Shown: positions 11,052 to 23,659, counted from the first letter of the stretch. The stretch: 64,000 nucleotides of DNA from Podaxis mareebaensis (GCA_018524725.1 JAEUWP010000551.1:248001-312000); one strand, 5' to 3'. The notes: a model not told the origin generated them from the sequence alone. A program made the numbers and translations.

Positions 11052-13386
11052 ATGGCGACCGTCATCTCTTCGTCACCGTCAAAGGAAAAAGGGATGTTGG
11101 AGAGGAAGCGAGCGGATGGGTTCAACACCACCGAGGGAACATTGTCCGTCTCTAAACCATACCGGACGAAGGACTCGCGCAAACTGCGCGCTCTCATCAC
11201 ATTTACTCCACGCAAGTCCGCCTTTGACATCAACAATGAGGCCTCCGGAATGAACGAATTCAGAGTAAGTGATCGGGCTTATGGAAGTATACCCCTTTCA
11301 TTAAAGTCTGACTCCAAGGGCTTTTACTCCCTCTTTTGGGTCTCGATCTTCTTGTGGACGGTCCGAACCTACATCACCAGCATCGAGACGAACGGAGTGG
11401 CATTGAACCTAGACTTCGCCACCATGTTCTCGCAGGACGCTATCACCCTTGCCATCAGTGACTTCGTTCTCGTATTGAGCACTGGACTGTGTGTTCCGAT
11501 TGCAATGGCAATAAGCAAGGGGTGGATACAGTATTATTGGACGGGATTGATTTTGCAACACCTACTGCAAACGACTATCCTCTTCACAGCTATCACATGG
11601 ACATTCAACAGGTTCGTGATGGTCTGCCCTTTATGTATCATACCGTTCTCACCTGGCTTCAGGAAATGGCCTTGGGTCCAATCAGGTTTTCTGACGCTGC
11701 ATTCCCTTGTGAGTCGTCTTTAGAATAGAAAGTAGTGATGCTAACAACATCACACAGGTCATGATTATGAAGATGCACTCATATTTGACTGTCAACGGCC
11801 ACCTACAACAAGTCTCCCAACAATCCCGACAGCTCCTCAAGCAGCTCGAAAAGGCGAGCTTGAAGTTCGGAGGCTTGGATCAGGCACTGAAGGAGGCTGG
11901 TACCCCAGAAATGGGAGGAACGCCAGCTGAGAGCAGCACGGCCTCGACTCGTTGTGGGACCCCAGATGTACCCGAAGGTTCATCGTCCTCATATATCGAT
12001 CCATCTGCTGCCAACCTTCTCAGGAAGCGTCTTGCTGCCATGGCTTCAAAGCAGGATAACACCAATAGCATACACATCGTCGAGAAGAGCACCTCTGACG
12101 ACTCGACACGCTCGGCTCTCTCCAATGCTGCTAGTGTGAAGGGAGATGCCCACCCTCACCAGCATCCTCTCATTTCTCATCCTGATCATGAGTTATCCGC
12201 GCTGGCGAAAGAGTATTCAGACCTTCAAGCGGAACTAGTTAGCCCGGGACCGGGAAACGTGTCTTGGCCGAACAACATTACCTGGAAGAATTTTGCAGAA
12301 TATCAACTTATTCCGACTTTGGTTTATGAGCTTGAATACCCGAGAACCAACAGGTGTGTTTTTATCTACCAAGGTTGTGGGGGATCTTCTCACTCGTCAC
12401 AGGGTTCGGCCACTGTATATCTTTGAGAAGACGGTTAGCATACATTCGATTCTGTGCGAAGACTATCCATCACTGAGCAAGCTCTATAGGTCGCCACCTT
12501 CGGCACTTTCGCTTTGCTCTACACCGTGACAGAGTCCTTCATTTTACCTCTCACTCCAACTTCAGAACAATCCTTCTTCAGGTCATTACTTGATCTAGCC
12601 CTTCCCTTCATGGTCGCATACCTCCTTTTGTTCTACATCATCTTCGGTGAGTTCATCCTCGTGTACACAATACGGAGCGCGTCGTTTACGCAGCTTCTTA
12701 TAGAATGTATCTGCAACGGTTTTGCCGAACTTTCACGGTGAGCGAGGGAATTATTCGGACTGTGACTGACCGCTGATTTCCCCATCAGTTTCGCAGATAG
12801 GCAATTCTATGAAGACTGGGTACGTATTTCTTCCTACGTTCCTTGTATTTGTTACTGATCCGAGTTCTATTTCAGTGCGTCGGAATGGGCTTTGCGGATG
12901 CGGAATCTGATCAATTGACAGGTGGAACTCGACTTCCTGGGATGAATTTTCGAGGAAATGGAACAAACCAGTTCACGGCTTCCTTCTGCGTCATGTCTAC
13001 GCACCTCTGATCTACAACTGTGGGTTCTCCAAGACAGTCGCGATGCTCTTTACCTTCGCCTTGAGCGCTTGTGCACACGAGCTTGTGATGGTTGTCGTCA
13101 CCAAGAAGATCAGGTGAATTTTGTTTCGTCGTCTCGTGTGACTGGATGCAGCTAATCATCTACGTCATCGACCAGGCTTTATCTTTTCATGTTACAGGTA
13201 TTCCCTTCCGGATACCCTTTCCCTTCCAAACCTCACTAATATTTGCTACAGCTCGTACAAATCCCAATGATCCTACTCAGTCGCCATCCAATCATTAAGC
13301 GCAACAAGCTGATGGGCAATGTTGTGTTTTGGCTCGGGTTATACGCTGGTTTCCCACTTCTTTGTGTGGCATATGTGGCGTATTAA
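11052..13386 (+). CDS. ARE2: sterol O-acyltransferase (ACAT/ARE-like, MBOAT family), frame problem in one junction
   Basis: It makes sterol esters from sterols and acyl-CoA in the ER membrane. Clear exons are 11052-11264, 11319-11611, 11663-11708, 11758-12353, 12403-12433, 12490-12646, 12704-12737, 12789-12819, about 12922-13113, 13176-13197 and 13252-13386. Several hydrophobic segments, the FYEDWWN-type motif and the SACAHE segment with the invariant MBOAT histidine identify the family. A Ser/Thr-rich hydrophilic stretch lies between about 11800 and 12240. The junction at FYEDW/WNS (12819 to 12923) cannot be joined in frame with a GT-AG intron: the only well-placed acceptor leaves one extra base. 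The 51 bp intron 11612-11662 is in frame without a stop, so retention would add 17 residues. The family call is secure; integrity of this copy is uncertain. Confidence 0.85.
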
Positions 13387-13720
13387 CCGTTTATCCCCCC
13401 TCCTCTCTGCTTTATTTATTATCTATGGTTTTATGGGACTATATTAGGATTTTCGATCCATCGCTTACTTAGGGTAATTGCTGCTTTAATGCGAATTCGC
13501 TTGGTTGTAAATTGCACCTCAAGCACGTAGAGTTAATCGGTCCATGTGTGGGGTAGATTTCGCCCGTGACGGAGCAGGAAAGGTGGGGTACTTTGCATAC
13601 CATCGGTGTAGTAACGATCAGTCTTCGGCTTCAGGTGGCAGAATACGTGAAATATGCTTGTCCAAGCGGAATAGTATAAATAACCCAGAAACGGCAGAGG
13701 CGCTCAATAAGAACAAGGCA
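13387..13720. other. convergent 3' intergenic region
   Basis: Between the sterol acyltransferase stop and the MYND gene stop. It should hold the two 3' ends. Nothing else is recognised. Confidence 0.5.
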
Positions 13721-14783
13721 TTACTGGCTAGCGGTCGGCGAAGGTCTCGGCACTAACGTCGCATTCCACAACTTTCTCAGCCCAACTGCAAGACCAATCC
13801 ACCTCCCCCTCTCATTCTCGTCCATCCCCACCTTTTCAGGCTCTACCATAATAGCCGGAGCAACCTCTGCAAACGCATCATACTCTCCAGGACTCAGGTC
13901 CGCCGGCCTACTAACGATTTTTGGACCATACAGCGGGGCGAGGTGCGATGGTAGTGTCATTGACGTGAGTTTGTCTGCGAGGAGTTTACGATGGTCTGGG
14001 TTGGGGTGGGATGCGATGAGGGCGATGAGGTAGAGTCGAGAGATTTGGATGAGTGGGTTGCGGAAGGGGTGGCGTTCGAGTTGTTGTTGAGGGAGGTTTT
14101 TGTATTCGAATTCGGGGGAGAGTCTTAGTTCTGTGCGGTTGAGATTTAGATCTTAATTTGGTGTGGAGGGGGGGGGGAGGACTGACGGCAGATGGGTAGG
14201 GCCTCTGGCAAATCTGCTCCGTTGACCTTGTCCACATTATCTTTCATTCCATTCGTCAACTCGCTGAATCTATCCAGCCAGGTTTTGAGGATCAGGTCTA
14301 CGCGCCCAACCTCGTCAACGAGTGATTTTGTGATAGGTATCACGGCGGGTGTGAGTCCCTCAGGTGGGAACAACGAGCAATTGAACTTGTGTCTCTTCCA
14401 CTCTTTCTTCTGGCATACTTCGTTCTGCGAATGGTGGTAATTGCACGGGGGCGGGTTGCGGTTTATCAATGCTATATTACTCGATTATTATGGCGACTCA
14501 CACAATAAAACGCGTTTTTGCATTGTGAGCAGCGCAGCAGTGGTTTTCCAAGTTCCTCGGACTTCTTGTTACATGCTAGACACTGATCCTTGAGAGGTGG
14601 TAGCCGTCGATCCACCTCTACGTCAGCCGGAAGGCCGTTCTGCGCTGTGTAACCTCCAACATCCGATTCAATAGGGGCGCCAGAAGTGGATGAATTGGAT
14701 GTAGGGCCAAGCCGCAGGAAATAGCTGGTCCCAATGGTAGCCAGAAGAGTCAAGAGAGCGATGAACCAGGTTGACGTCGCCAT
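13721..14783 (-). CDS. membrane-anchored MYND-type zinc finger protein
   Basis: Exons 14783-14502, 14424-14187 and 14130-13721 join in frame to 309 residues. Residues 5-25 or so (WFIALLTLLATIGTSYFL) form one hydrophobic segment, suggesting a signal anchor. The MYND finger follows at about residues 68-110: CLACNK, LRCSQCKNAFYC, NEVCQKKEWKRHKFNC, with the canonical C-x2-C / C-x2-C / C-x3-C / H-x3-C spacing split across intron 1. MYND fingers usually bind proline-rich peptides. The C-terminal ~200 residues are probably helical and match no family I can name. An N-terminal membrane anchor next to a MYND domain is not a common arrangement. The function is unknown. Confidence 0.78.
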
Positions 14784-15615
14784 GGTCGGTTGTGGAATGC
14801 GAGGAAAGGGGCGAGCTCGAGGCAGGAGGTTCTACGACGGGCAGTGCCAGCACACGCAGGAGACTGTTAACCTCGCTGTTGGATCGCAGCCAGATGGGTT
14901 TCTAAATGGAGATGCGACGCGATCATTCCATCATCCGAGCCCCGAGTTAAGAATAGAACAGGCCAGACTTCTCTGCTCTACCCGTTTCCTCATAGCCAAC
15001 TACCATCAACGGACGAGAGAGAAAACAGAGATTGGTCGTGTTTAATTACTATACCGGGACAGAATTGACGGAAGAGAAAAAGAAAAACAGAGACAATTGA
15101 CGATTGAATTGTAGATATATGCGGCGTGGTGTATGGGAGGATGTAGATGTACCAGGGAACAACGCAAACTTTAACAAAAACAATATAATTGGATTTGAAA
15201 TTCGAAAACTGGGTTGGGGAACGTCTGCCGAGGGAAGAGGGGTGGCGTACTACTAGGCATAGCCGCAGCCAAGTGGCACTGGGGTAGGGGGTTGGGAAAT
15301 TACACATCGCGGTGGCACAGTAACAAAGGTCTGCAAGGTAAAAGTGTTCACGAAGACGGGAGTAAAAGAAGGGTAACGAGAAGGAAAGAAAGCCAGTCTT
15401 GAGGGTCCCTGTCTTGACTCGATCTTGTCCATTGATTGAATGAATGAATGCGTGAAACGTCATTTCGCAAAACGGCAGGGCACATTGTCTAATCACGTCA
15501 ACAAGGGGCAGGCAAGGTGAGACGGGTTAGGAGGCAAAGGGTGGGGTTATTACGAGGCGGGGATGCTTGAGGTTTGGTGTAAACGCGAGCGGTGTTATGG
15601 CAAACATCCAATATA
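14784..15615. other. intergenic region
   Basis: Promoter side of the MYND gene and 3' side of the PP2A subunit gene. The long open stretch on the minus strand (14990-15496) has no family signature or codon-like pattern and is probably trailer sequence. Confidence 0.45.
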
Positions 15616-17659
15616 TCATGCAGCACTGTACAGGAACAGGTTGTTTGTAGCAGCGATCTAAACACCACTATCAATACAACGCCCAAGGAACAACGATAAT
15701 ATAGATACTCACAGCAATCGTATTTTCCCTTGGGTGCCAACTTGCATGTAGTATCTTCTTGTTAAAGTCAAGTGTATCCAGCTGCATTGCATCCCTCAGC
15801 GCTCCTCCCTTCGGCCCATTCCGCAAATTCTTATTCCCAGGCAATGGTCCCCCAATCTTCTTTGCTTTAAACGCTGACTTGTCCGCTTGCAAGACCACAT
15901 CATTAAGTGTGTCCACATCGTATATCCGGAAGTAATTATGGTAAGAACCCGTGAGCACGTGCCTGTAGGAGAAATCGAAGATATGATGAGAAATTCCGAT
16001 CATTCAACGTCCCGTTCCATAAGAGCTCGTCAATGGATCAAAAATGACGTATAAATCGCCAGGAATTTATGCGCAGCAATAAAAGCAATTAGTGCGATTA
16101 GAGTGGCAGCAGAAAAAAAATAGTCGGGTACCCGAGACGAAGCGGACGGAACAGGAGATTTCAAAGAGATAGAGCACGTACTTATCATCTCCACCCCATA
16201 CGCACTCGAACTTGTCAAAGATACAATCATTCTCGTACAAGTCGCAGAGTTTTCCCCGTAGATGGTCGTGGATAGGAATTGTCTTTATCGGTTTTGATTC
16301 CATGTTGATATCCCAGATCTTTAATGAGAGGTAGTCCCGGGAAAGGATATAACGTCCGTCATGACTGAACTTGACATCGGAGATCGAGGAAATGATCTCA
16401 GAGAAGAACGACCGTGTCGTTGGGTCCTCCTCTTCCTCGAAACCTGGCAATCACGGTTAGCTACGGAGTGATCTTCGAAGTGGCGACCCACATTTAGCAT
16501 GCTTATCACACAATGCCGAATCACGCATGTCAGCGAGCTTGATGTTGCTCTTCGAGCTCGAGTACATGAACAGATTGCAATGAAATGGATGAAACTCGGT
16601 TGCCGTGATGACTTCTGTTAATTCCTCCATATTCACGGGCTTGATATCAACGATATCTATCACAACGGATCGTCAAAGAAACGAGGAGAGGTCGACGATC
16701 AGTCAATAATCAAAAAGGGACTTAACACTGCCACCGAGACGATAGATACTTACTAAAGCTCTGGTCACTGATGTTAAGATTCCAAAGGTTAATTCGCAAA
16801 TCATCAGCAGAGATGTAAGTCTCCTGGTCCGAGTTGACAGAGATCGAATGTATGTGGTATGCGTGGGCGTTTGCGTAAACCTTGCGGGGCACAGCAGCAA
16901 TGATGTTCTCCTGGTGTGTCATCCGTGGAAGTCGCAGATGTGATATGCTCGATGGGGGAGGCAGTGGGCGAGCACCATCGTGATGATTTGATTCAGATAC
17001 AACGCGGAGGGATTTTTCAAACACCTTCCAGAGCTTGATGGTTTTGTCTGGGAAAGTGCTGTGTTATCAAACGAGGGCTGTTGAGAGCCAGACGGCATAC
17101 CATTTGTGGAAAGAAGAAAATGGGCCGAATTTTGTCGTTTACACCATTTGATCTTGTTGATCTTCTCTTCAATCTCCAGCGACTTCAGGTAGTCAAACTC
17201 GGGCTCGTGAGACTGGAATTCGGTGTAGAACTTGTACTCGCAGCCTTTTTTCTGTAGGCATAAACGATCGCAGGGAATGTCCAGAATAGGAAAAAAATTA
17301 AATATATAAAACAAAATAAATCAGTTCAGCCCGAGGAGTTCAATCACCAACAGAGAGAACGAGGGGGATGGGAGATACTGACCATTTCATTCCTTTCGAA
17401 GAGGACGACGCGACCGCCCTTGTCTCCCGTCGCGAGATAATTTCCGGTAGAATCAAACTCGACAGTAGAGATGATATCGGCTGCAGACACGAGGGAGGAG
17501 GGTCAGAGCAGAGCAGGGTCATCGGATGAGCGGTGGGTGGGGGTGGAGGGTGTGGCAAGAAGGGAGAAGGTACGTACCCTCAGTGATATCCTCAACCTCG
17601 CCCTTGTCTCCGAAGCACTGTGCAAAGCGCCATCCTCCGGAGCCTGATGGGTCTTCCAT
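15616..17659 (-). CDS. CDC55: PP2A regulatory subunit B55 (WD40 type)
   Basis: Eight exons (17659-17578, 17480-17383, 17251-17101, 17047-16754, 16656-16492, 16443-16182, 15962-15713, 15657-15616) sum to 447 residues, the usual B55 size. Hallmarks include [65 protein letters not shown], and a C-terminus ending [12 protein letters not shown]55 is the WD40 substrate-selecting subunit of protein phosphatase 2A, acting in mitotic exit and morphogenesis. The last large intron (16181-15963, 219 bp) is about four times the local norm. The first ATG in the recognised exon is at 17659, but the frame stays open upstream to a splice acceptor-like site near 17710, so a short upstream coding exon or a 5' UTR intron is possible. 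Confidence 0.93.
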
Positions 17660-18021
17660 GATGTACTTTGGGGCCTGTGTGTTGAGCGTCACGGTGGGCA
17701 GATTGGCAGGCGTCTGTGGGAGCAGGGTGGGCGATATTAGAGATCGGGTGCTGAATGGATGGTGTTAGCGGCGTGAAGATGGTGGTCGAGGAGGGTGAGA
17801 ACGGCGAGGAGGGTTGGTTTGGCTGTGGGGGTCGTTGGGAGAGTAGATGAGATGGTCGACTGGACTTGGATGGCCCTTGAGCCTCACTTACTCTCCGCTG
17901 ACGTAATATCCTATTTGACTGTGTTTATACATCCTCGGACGGAAACACCGCCAAAGCAAATCCGACATTTCCCTTCTCCACAACTCACCTCCTACTCACC
18001 GTCCCCTCACCGCCCTCCACA
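17660..18021. promoter_or_regulatory. bidirectional promoter region, B55 / COX VIIa
   Basis: The 362 bp between two divergent starts. It contains an acceptor-like CCCACAG on the minus strand near 17710, suggesting a 5' leader intron in the B55 transcript. No specific operator was identified. Confidence 0.4.
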
Positions 18022-18338
18022 ATGCCCATCGCCCCTATCACTGGCAAGCTCAGAAAGCGCTTCTTCATTGATATCAGCTGTGCCCTTGGCCTCGGCCTCG
18101 GCGCTGGCTATGCATACTGGTTCGTACTTGGATCTTCACGCGTTTTTCAATATTCACCCCATGTCCACAGGTACGGCATTCACCTCAAGCACAGTAAGCC
18201 GCCCCACGAGGACTCCGTGCCCTCGTTATCCTATTTATTCCACCAACTCACACTTGCTTTCTGTCCCTAGTTGAACGTCAAGAGAATTTCTACGTTAAGC
18301 TTGAAAGGGAGAAGGTTCAACATGCTCAGTCTGCGTAG
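18022..18338 (+). CDS. COX9: cytochrome c oxidase subunit VIIa (Cox9-like)
   Basis: Three exons (18022-18119, 18171-18193, 18271-18338) give 62 residues beginning MPIAPITGKLRKRF. A single hydrophobic helix (IDISCALGLGLGAGYAYWYG) is followed by a charged tail (ERQENFYVKLEREKVQ). Length, single membrane pass and the IAPITGKLRKR start fit the fungal VIIa/Cox9 subunit of mitochondrial complex IV. A 23-nt middle exon is unusually small but needed for frame. PET117, a complex IV assembly factor, is encoded 29 kb away in the same window. Confidence 0.85.
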
Positions 18339-18587
18339 GGGTGCTATTTGGTAGAGGGACGCTTTGAAGATATTGCAGCCACCATGTAATCCCGCATCCT
18401 CCATATTGCACACCATGGCCACGCCGCCCACGGCCACATTCCTTCCGTATTCTAGACTCATCCAGAATCTCAATCTCCATCACTCCTGAGTGAAAGACCG
18501 TGTATCCAGGACATAAAATAAACAACACGAAATTGCATAGTGGTATAAGTTAGAACGAAAATTAGATCATAAACCAGCTATAACATC

Positions 18588-20190
18588 CTAAAGTACTCCG
18601 AGTCTTTTCAACTCCTCACAACTCTCGACAGGTTCCTTTTCGATCTTCTTGACCTTTTCCCAGTCCGTTCCGATACCAAATAATCCAATTTCGTTCTCCT
18701 TTAGTCTGTTCTTCCGGTCCACTCCCCGCTGACATTGGACATACAAGTCCCGCGTGTACACCTGTTCCACAGTGTCTTCGAACTTCTTCAGCGCGGGTCC
18801 TCTCGTCTTGGACGATGGTGGCGCCTTAGCCCCCTCTCGCGCCAGCTCCGCACCAATTGCAGGGTGTTTCTGGAATTCTGCCTGGTTGACGAAATAATGA
18901 ATCCCGAGTCCCCCAGTTTCCCGTTGCGTGTTGTAACGTGTTGTACTCTTGAACGAGAAATGCGGATCGGGGACGGGTGGTGTACTAAAGAGATTTGGGA
19001 GAGCGGAAAGTAATGAGAATCCAAAGAGGATAATGAGAGGCAATAGTTGGATGAGTAACGAGCGAGGTGTGGTTTCTTGTGCAGCGGCTGCTCTAGCTCC
19101 TGCTCTCCCTGCGTTGAAACCTCCAGGTCCAAAGCTCGCAGTAAATACTCCTAAATTCTAGTTAGCTGGTACGAAAGAACGGTACAAATTCATCAACACG
19201 CACCTGGGCCTCCAGGACCAAAAGTAAATGTAGCTCCCGGCCCACCGAAACCACCGCCAAAGCCACCCCCTCCAAAGAACATATTAAACAGTTCTTCAGG
19301 ACTAACTTCTCCCTCAAAGCTCGCCTGCGACCGACCAGCGCCATGATTGAAGAACGAGCCAAAGTCTGACGACATTCCACCTCCAAATCTGTCCTCCGGA
19401 TCCCCACCGCTGCGATCATATGCTGCACGTTTTTGTGGATCTACATACATGCGGTGTTAATTTCCGTCGGGAACGGTCTCAACAAAGGAGGCTGCGCACC
19501 GGAAAGGACCTGGAATGCCTTGGACACCACTGCGGAAGGAATTCAATGATCAGATAGTAAAAAGACGAGCACCGGCAACCACTCACTCTTGAATGCCTCA
19601 TCCGCTCCAGGGGCTCCATTCTTGTCAGGATGCAGCGCAAGCGCCAGCTAACATGTCAGAATGAGCATAGCCTGATAAGTAACCATAACATTAACAGGAC
19701 TAACCTTCCGGTACGCCTTCTTAATATCAGCTTCCTCACAATCCTTTTTCACTGCTAGAATCTCATAATACTCCGTCACCTTACACGCCCGCACCCTCTT
19801 AACAACCGCATGTTGCTCTGGCGTATAGTCCCTTTGCTTCGAATTTCCGTTGGTCGTCGTATTTGACGATGATGAAGCTGACGAGGCGGCTTTCGGTGGG
19901 GCATGACGATGTTTCATACCAGCTGCCGAGGGATGTTCTTCCGTCGCTGAGGAAAACGGACCCGCGCTCGTTGACGGAGAGGATGACGAAGACTCGGACG
20001 AGGGAGGTGACGAAGACGAAGGGTTCGTATCTGCAGCATTGATCCTGACAAGTAATTTCTCCGCCTGTGGAGTGTTGAACAAGGATATGGACTTTGCGCA
20101 GAACTTGCGGGCAGCGGCGAGGTTGTCTGCATTGAAATACTTTTCTGCAATGGCAAAACAGCGCAGAGCTTCGTCCTTGTTGCTCTCCAT
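18588..20190 (-). CDS. ER-type DnaJ protein with DUF1977 (DNAJB12/14, Hlj1-like)
   Basis: Exons 20190-19705, 19647-19587, 19529-19500, 19440-19204 and 19150-18588 sum to 458 residues. An N-terminal helical segment (MESNKDEALRCFAIAEKYF) typical of DNAJB12 relatives precedes a Ser-rich linker. The J domain (about 140-205) runs from YYEILAVKKDCEEADIKKAY through LHPDKNG, with intact HPD, to QKRAAYDRSG. A Gly/Phe-rich stretch follows. One membrane segment (LLPLIILFGFSLLSALPNLF) precedes the DUF1977-type C-terminus. These proteins recruit Hsp70 at the ER membrane for folding and degradation of membrane proteins. A 30 nt exon lies inside the J-domain coding region. Confidence 0.9.
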
Positions 20191-20422
20191 CGTGTTCTAT
20201 GGATATTATTGTGCAAAAACGACGAGGAGGGAAGTAGGAGTAAGAAAAGGACGATGGCGGTGAAGCAATGATGGAGATGCAGTGGGCCAGCGGACGTGGA
20301 CTTCGGTCATTCACTTGGGTTAGGGTTACCAGCCCTATTTTGGGATTTCACTTCAAATCGTATTATTATTCACCTGACCAATATCCTTCAGATTCCTTCT
20401 TCCTCCTGCTGGACCCGTGAAT
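20191..20422. promoter_or_regulatory. bidirectional promoter region, DnaJ / F-box
   Basis: 232 bp between the divergent starts at 20190 and 20423. No defined motif is identified. Confidence 0.4.
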
Positions 20423-22316
20423 ATGTCCTCCCGCAAGGCCCAGGACCTCCCCCCACAAGAGGAAGAGTCCTCCGAACTCTCAAGGTTCAGAGCAGAATGG
20501 AAGGCTGAACTTGAGAGCCGCAGACGTGCTCGTGCGACCGAGCTGCAGGCTGCCCAGGCTGGTGGTGCAGGAGCCACACCGGCTCCGGGTCCGTCGACAT
20601 CCACCGAAGTGCCATTTGTCTTTCCCGTCATCAGGCCCAAGGCACAGGACTCAAAAGCCGCAACCGCAGCCGGTGGATCGCACCCGGCCATTACACCCGA
20701 TGGCCGGGTCGTCGACCAGAAACGTACGAAGGCTCTTGATTCCGCACTTAGCGTCTATAGACGAGCTGTCCAGCATGAACAAGCGGGAGACCTGGACGAA
20801 GCCCTGTCATTATATAGACAGGCTTTCCGCATGGTATATTCGTTCTAACCGCTTCCCTCCGATACGTACGAGTAACTCAAAAGTCCCCTGTTTTATAGGA
20901 CTCGCATGTCGATCGTGCATACCACCGCGAGGAGATGCTCCTAAGCATTGCTACTCAGCAAGCTGGAAAGAAGCCCTCACCATTTTCCACTGCATCCTCC
21001 TCGACCACGATGACTGCCGTTACTTTGACTCAGCCCAGTGCAACCGAGGATTTGGATGCCGTGACGGCGTCCCTGCAAACCCTCTCCATTAAACCTCAGA
21101 CAACCAAGACGGGTCAAGCAGTTGTTACAGGTACTCTTGGGACACTTGTCGCAACATTCTTGGAACAAGAACCAACACTCACGTTCAAACCCGAGGATGA
21201 AAAGCAACCTGTTGCCGTTAATCTACTTCCCGAAGAAATCTTGGTGGAAATCATCCATATGTTGGACCCTACATCTATTGAACGCTTCGCCAGAGTCTGC
21301 AAGAAGGCTAGAGTGCTGACGCTGGAATCTTCAATCTGGCGGTGAGTCGGCCCCTTCCCCCAATCGGTCCGGAGTTATTTATACCCGTATAAATAGTGAC
21401 CTTGTCTTTTCGACTTATAAGGAACCTCAGATACCTGACCTAGAGACATTGGCCGAAATCATCACCCGGTATATGTTCGACTATCGACGCCTCTATATTG
21501 AACAGCCCCGCGTGCGGACGAACGGAGTCTATATTGCGATATGCCACTATGTGTAAACTTTCCGCCTCCTCACCTGTCCTGTATATCCTCACATCGTTTC
21601 CAGACGGCCTGGCTTAAGTGAGAATCACTGGGTTAATGTACGTCCCCTTCACGTCTTCGCATACTTTGTACATTGATAAAAAATTCCATACTACCCAGAT
21701 CAGCCATTTAATCACATATCACCGCTATCTGCAAGTTCCATCTGTTCTCTCCCACTTACACTGTCAAATAATGGGATTCCCCCTACAGTCGATTCTATCC
21801 TGATGGCACCGTCCTATCCCTCCTCGCAAATGAAGAACATCCACCACAAACCATAATCAATATGCTCAAGCCGTCCCTCAGAATGAAGGTCTGTCAACCA
21901 CTCCCGTCTATCCATTTTCACCTGTGACCGACTAAACTATCACCCCAACATAGGGATTATTCATCGGTACCTGGTCCCTCTCAGGAACGACTATAATCCT
22001 TTCGAACCTCTTTGACGCAAGCGGACGATATCCCATTCCAGGAACAATCGAAGCATCCTCTCTTACAACCCACCCACCACCTCACTCACACGGCCACTCG
22101 CACTCACATGGACACTCTCATTCTTCAGACCCGCAACAACCCCAACGCTACGTTTTCGTCATGTCTCTGGAGCTGCGTTCTAAACCTCTCGGACGGTGGA
22201 ACAGACTTGATATCCAGTCATACGATACGCTTAACCTCGAGACAGGGGATGTCACACCTGTAGCGCTCAAACACGAACGGCCGTTCTGGTTCTCTAAAGT
22301 GCGGTCGTATGCCTGA
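20423..22316 (+). CDS. F-box protein, FBXO9/Hrt3/Pof7 family, with one GC-AG intron
   Basis: Exons 20423-20833, 20899-21341, 21397-21552, 21604-21637, 21699-21730, 21789-21888 and 21954-22316 sum to 512 residues. An N-terminal repeat-like helical region (LDSALSVYRRAVQHEQAGDL) precedes the F-box (NLLPEEILVEIIHMLDP...RVCKK), then the family-specific C-terminal part: RPRVRTNGVYI-like segment, YHRYLRFYPDGTVLSLLANE and GTWSLSGTTI. F-box proteins present substrates to SCF ubiquitin ligases; the human relative FBXO9 targets Tel2/Tti1 and the yeast relative is Hrt3. The frame across RYL/RFYPDG is only restored by a GC-AG intron (donor GCAAGT at 21731). A His/Ser/Gly-rich insert (about 22066-22130) breaks the C-terminal domain. 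The start was set at the ATG rather than an upstream GTG. Confidence 0.87.
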
Positions 22317-23659
22317 TATATCCGGAAATAAGGGTGCTTGTATGCGTTTGTTGGAGTTTGTGGGAGCGGGGTTATGTTGATTTGGTAGGTAGTGGGTTTG
22401 AGGAGGGGTTGCATCTTGCGCGTTTATCGCTGCGCATAGGTGCAGGGAGTTTGTGGCTCGATCTGGCGGAAGGATTAACTGCATCTGAAGGATTGGCACA
22501 TTTTGCCGTCTACTTATAAATGCACCAAACTTTATCTCTTATCCTTCCCGCAAATAACGCACCAACGTGGCAAAAAAATCTCGAAGTTAATGTTCTGTGC
22601 AGCAGGGATAGATTTGAGCCGAACTGCCAATGTTTCGAACTCAACGCTCGGTCTGATGGCTCCTGGTAGCGGTGGTCAGAGCACCATTGCAAAGGCGAAA
22701 GTCCCAGAAGCACTGCAACAACCCTCATTTTTGTCACCCTCTCGTTCGTCTTCTGACTTTTCTGCCATGTATCTGAATTGAAAGATCTCTGTCTCATATT
22801 GCTCCATATTATAAGGATACGGACCGGATTCCACATGAATCCAAGCGGAAACGAAGCATGCGCAAGATCACACCTCACTCATCACCCAGGGAGAGGACAA
22901 ACAGAAGGGGTTGTTTGTGACGCTATTGTCAAAATAATACTGTCTATGAGGTTATCGAAGATGATTAGGCAGGTAACGTTGTTCGGTTCAACTACAAACG
23001 TTATGTGAAGGATATATGCGCCACCCAGCCCAAGAGGAAGCGGAGGGTTTTCAACATCGAAAAGGGAGGAGTGGAAGGCTAGACGGACTAAGAGGAGATA
23101 GCATGAAGGACTTCACTAAGTAACGATGGAGGAATCCATGCTAAGTGTGATTTTCAAGACGTATCCAAGCTATCACATTAATGTTTACAGTATGATAAGG
23201 TGCCTAAAGGTCTCGTATAGATTCGAATTAGCGGAAGGCCGGATCCAACGGCACACACGAAGAATAGCGGTCATAAGTTGGAGTCGAAGAAAAGTACACC
23301 TGGCTGCGCCGGCCTAGTACAGCAATGGAAAACAAGGGCGTGTGTCACATGGCATGTATCGAAAATTCCACATACACCTTCAACGGCCAGCTTTCGCCTC
23401 ATGAATTTTTTTCCTTCAGTTGCATGTCAAACATCGCATACTCTCGTTCCTACATTTGTTCGTTTTTTCTGTGACCCTATGCCATTGGTATTCTTCGCCA
23501 GTCAGGTAGAATCAACTACACAACTTGAGACGCATAAAGCAATCCTGCCGCATGCAAGGACCTCCAAAGTCAAATAAACCATTGGAGATTGTCCTGTACG
23601 GCTGTTTTTTTTCTTCGTCAAGGGGGGCAGAGTGGGTTTCCGAGTGGTCAGGCAACCCC
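22317..23659. other. intergenic region
   Basis: 1.3 kb between two convergent stops. Short open frames on both strands lack family signatures and exon-like continuation. I see no gene, RNA gene or repeat that can be supported. Confidence 0.45.

Noticed and set aside
14990..15496. 168-codon open frame on the minus strand
   Set aside because: No family signature; it lies between two well-defined minus-strand genes where trailer and promoter are expected.
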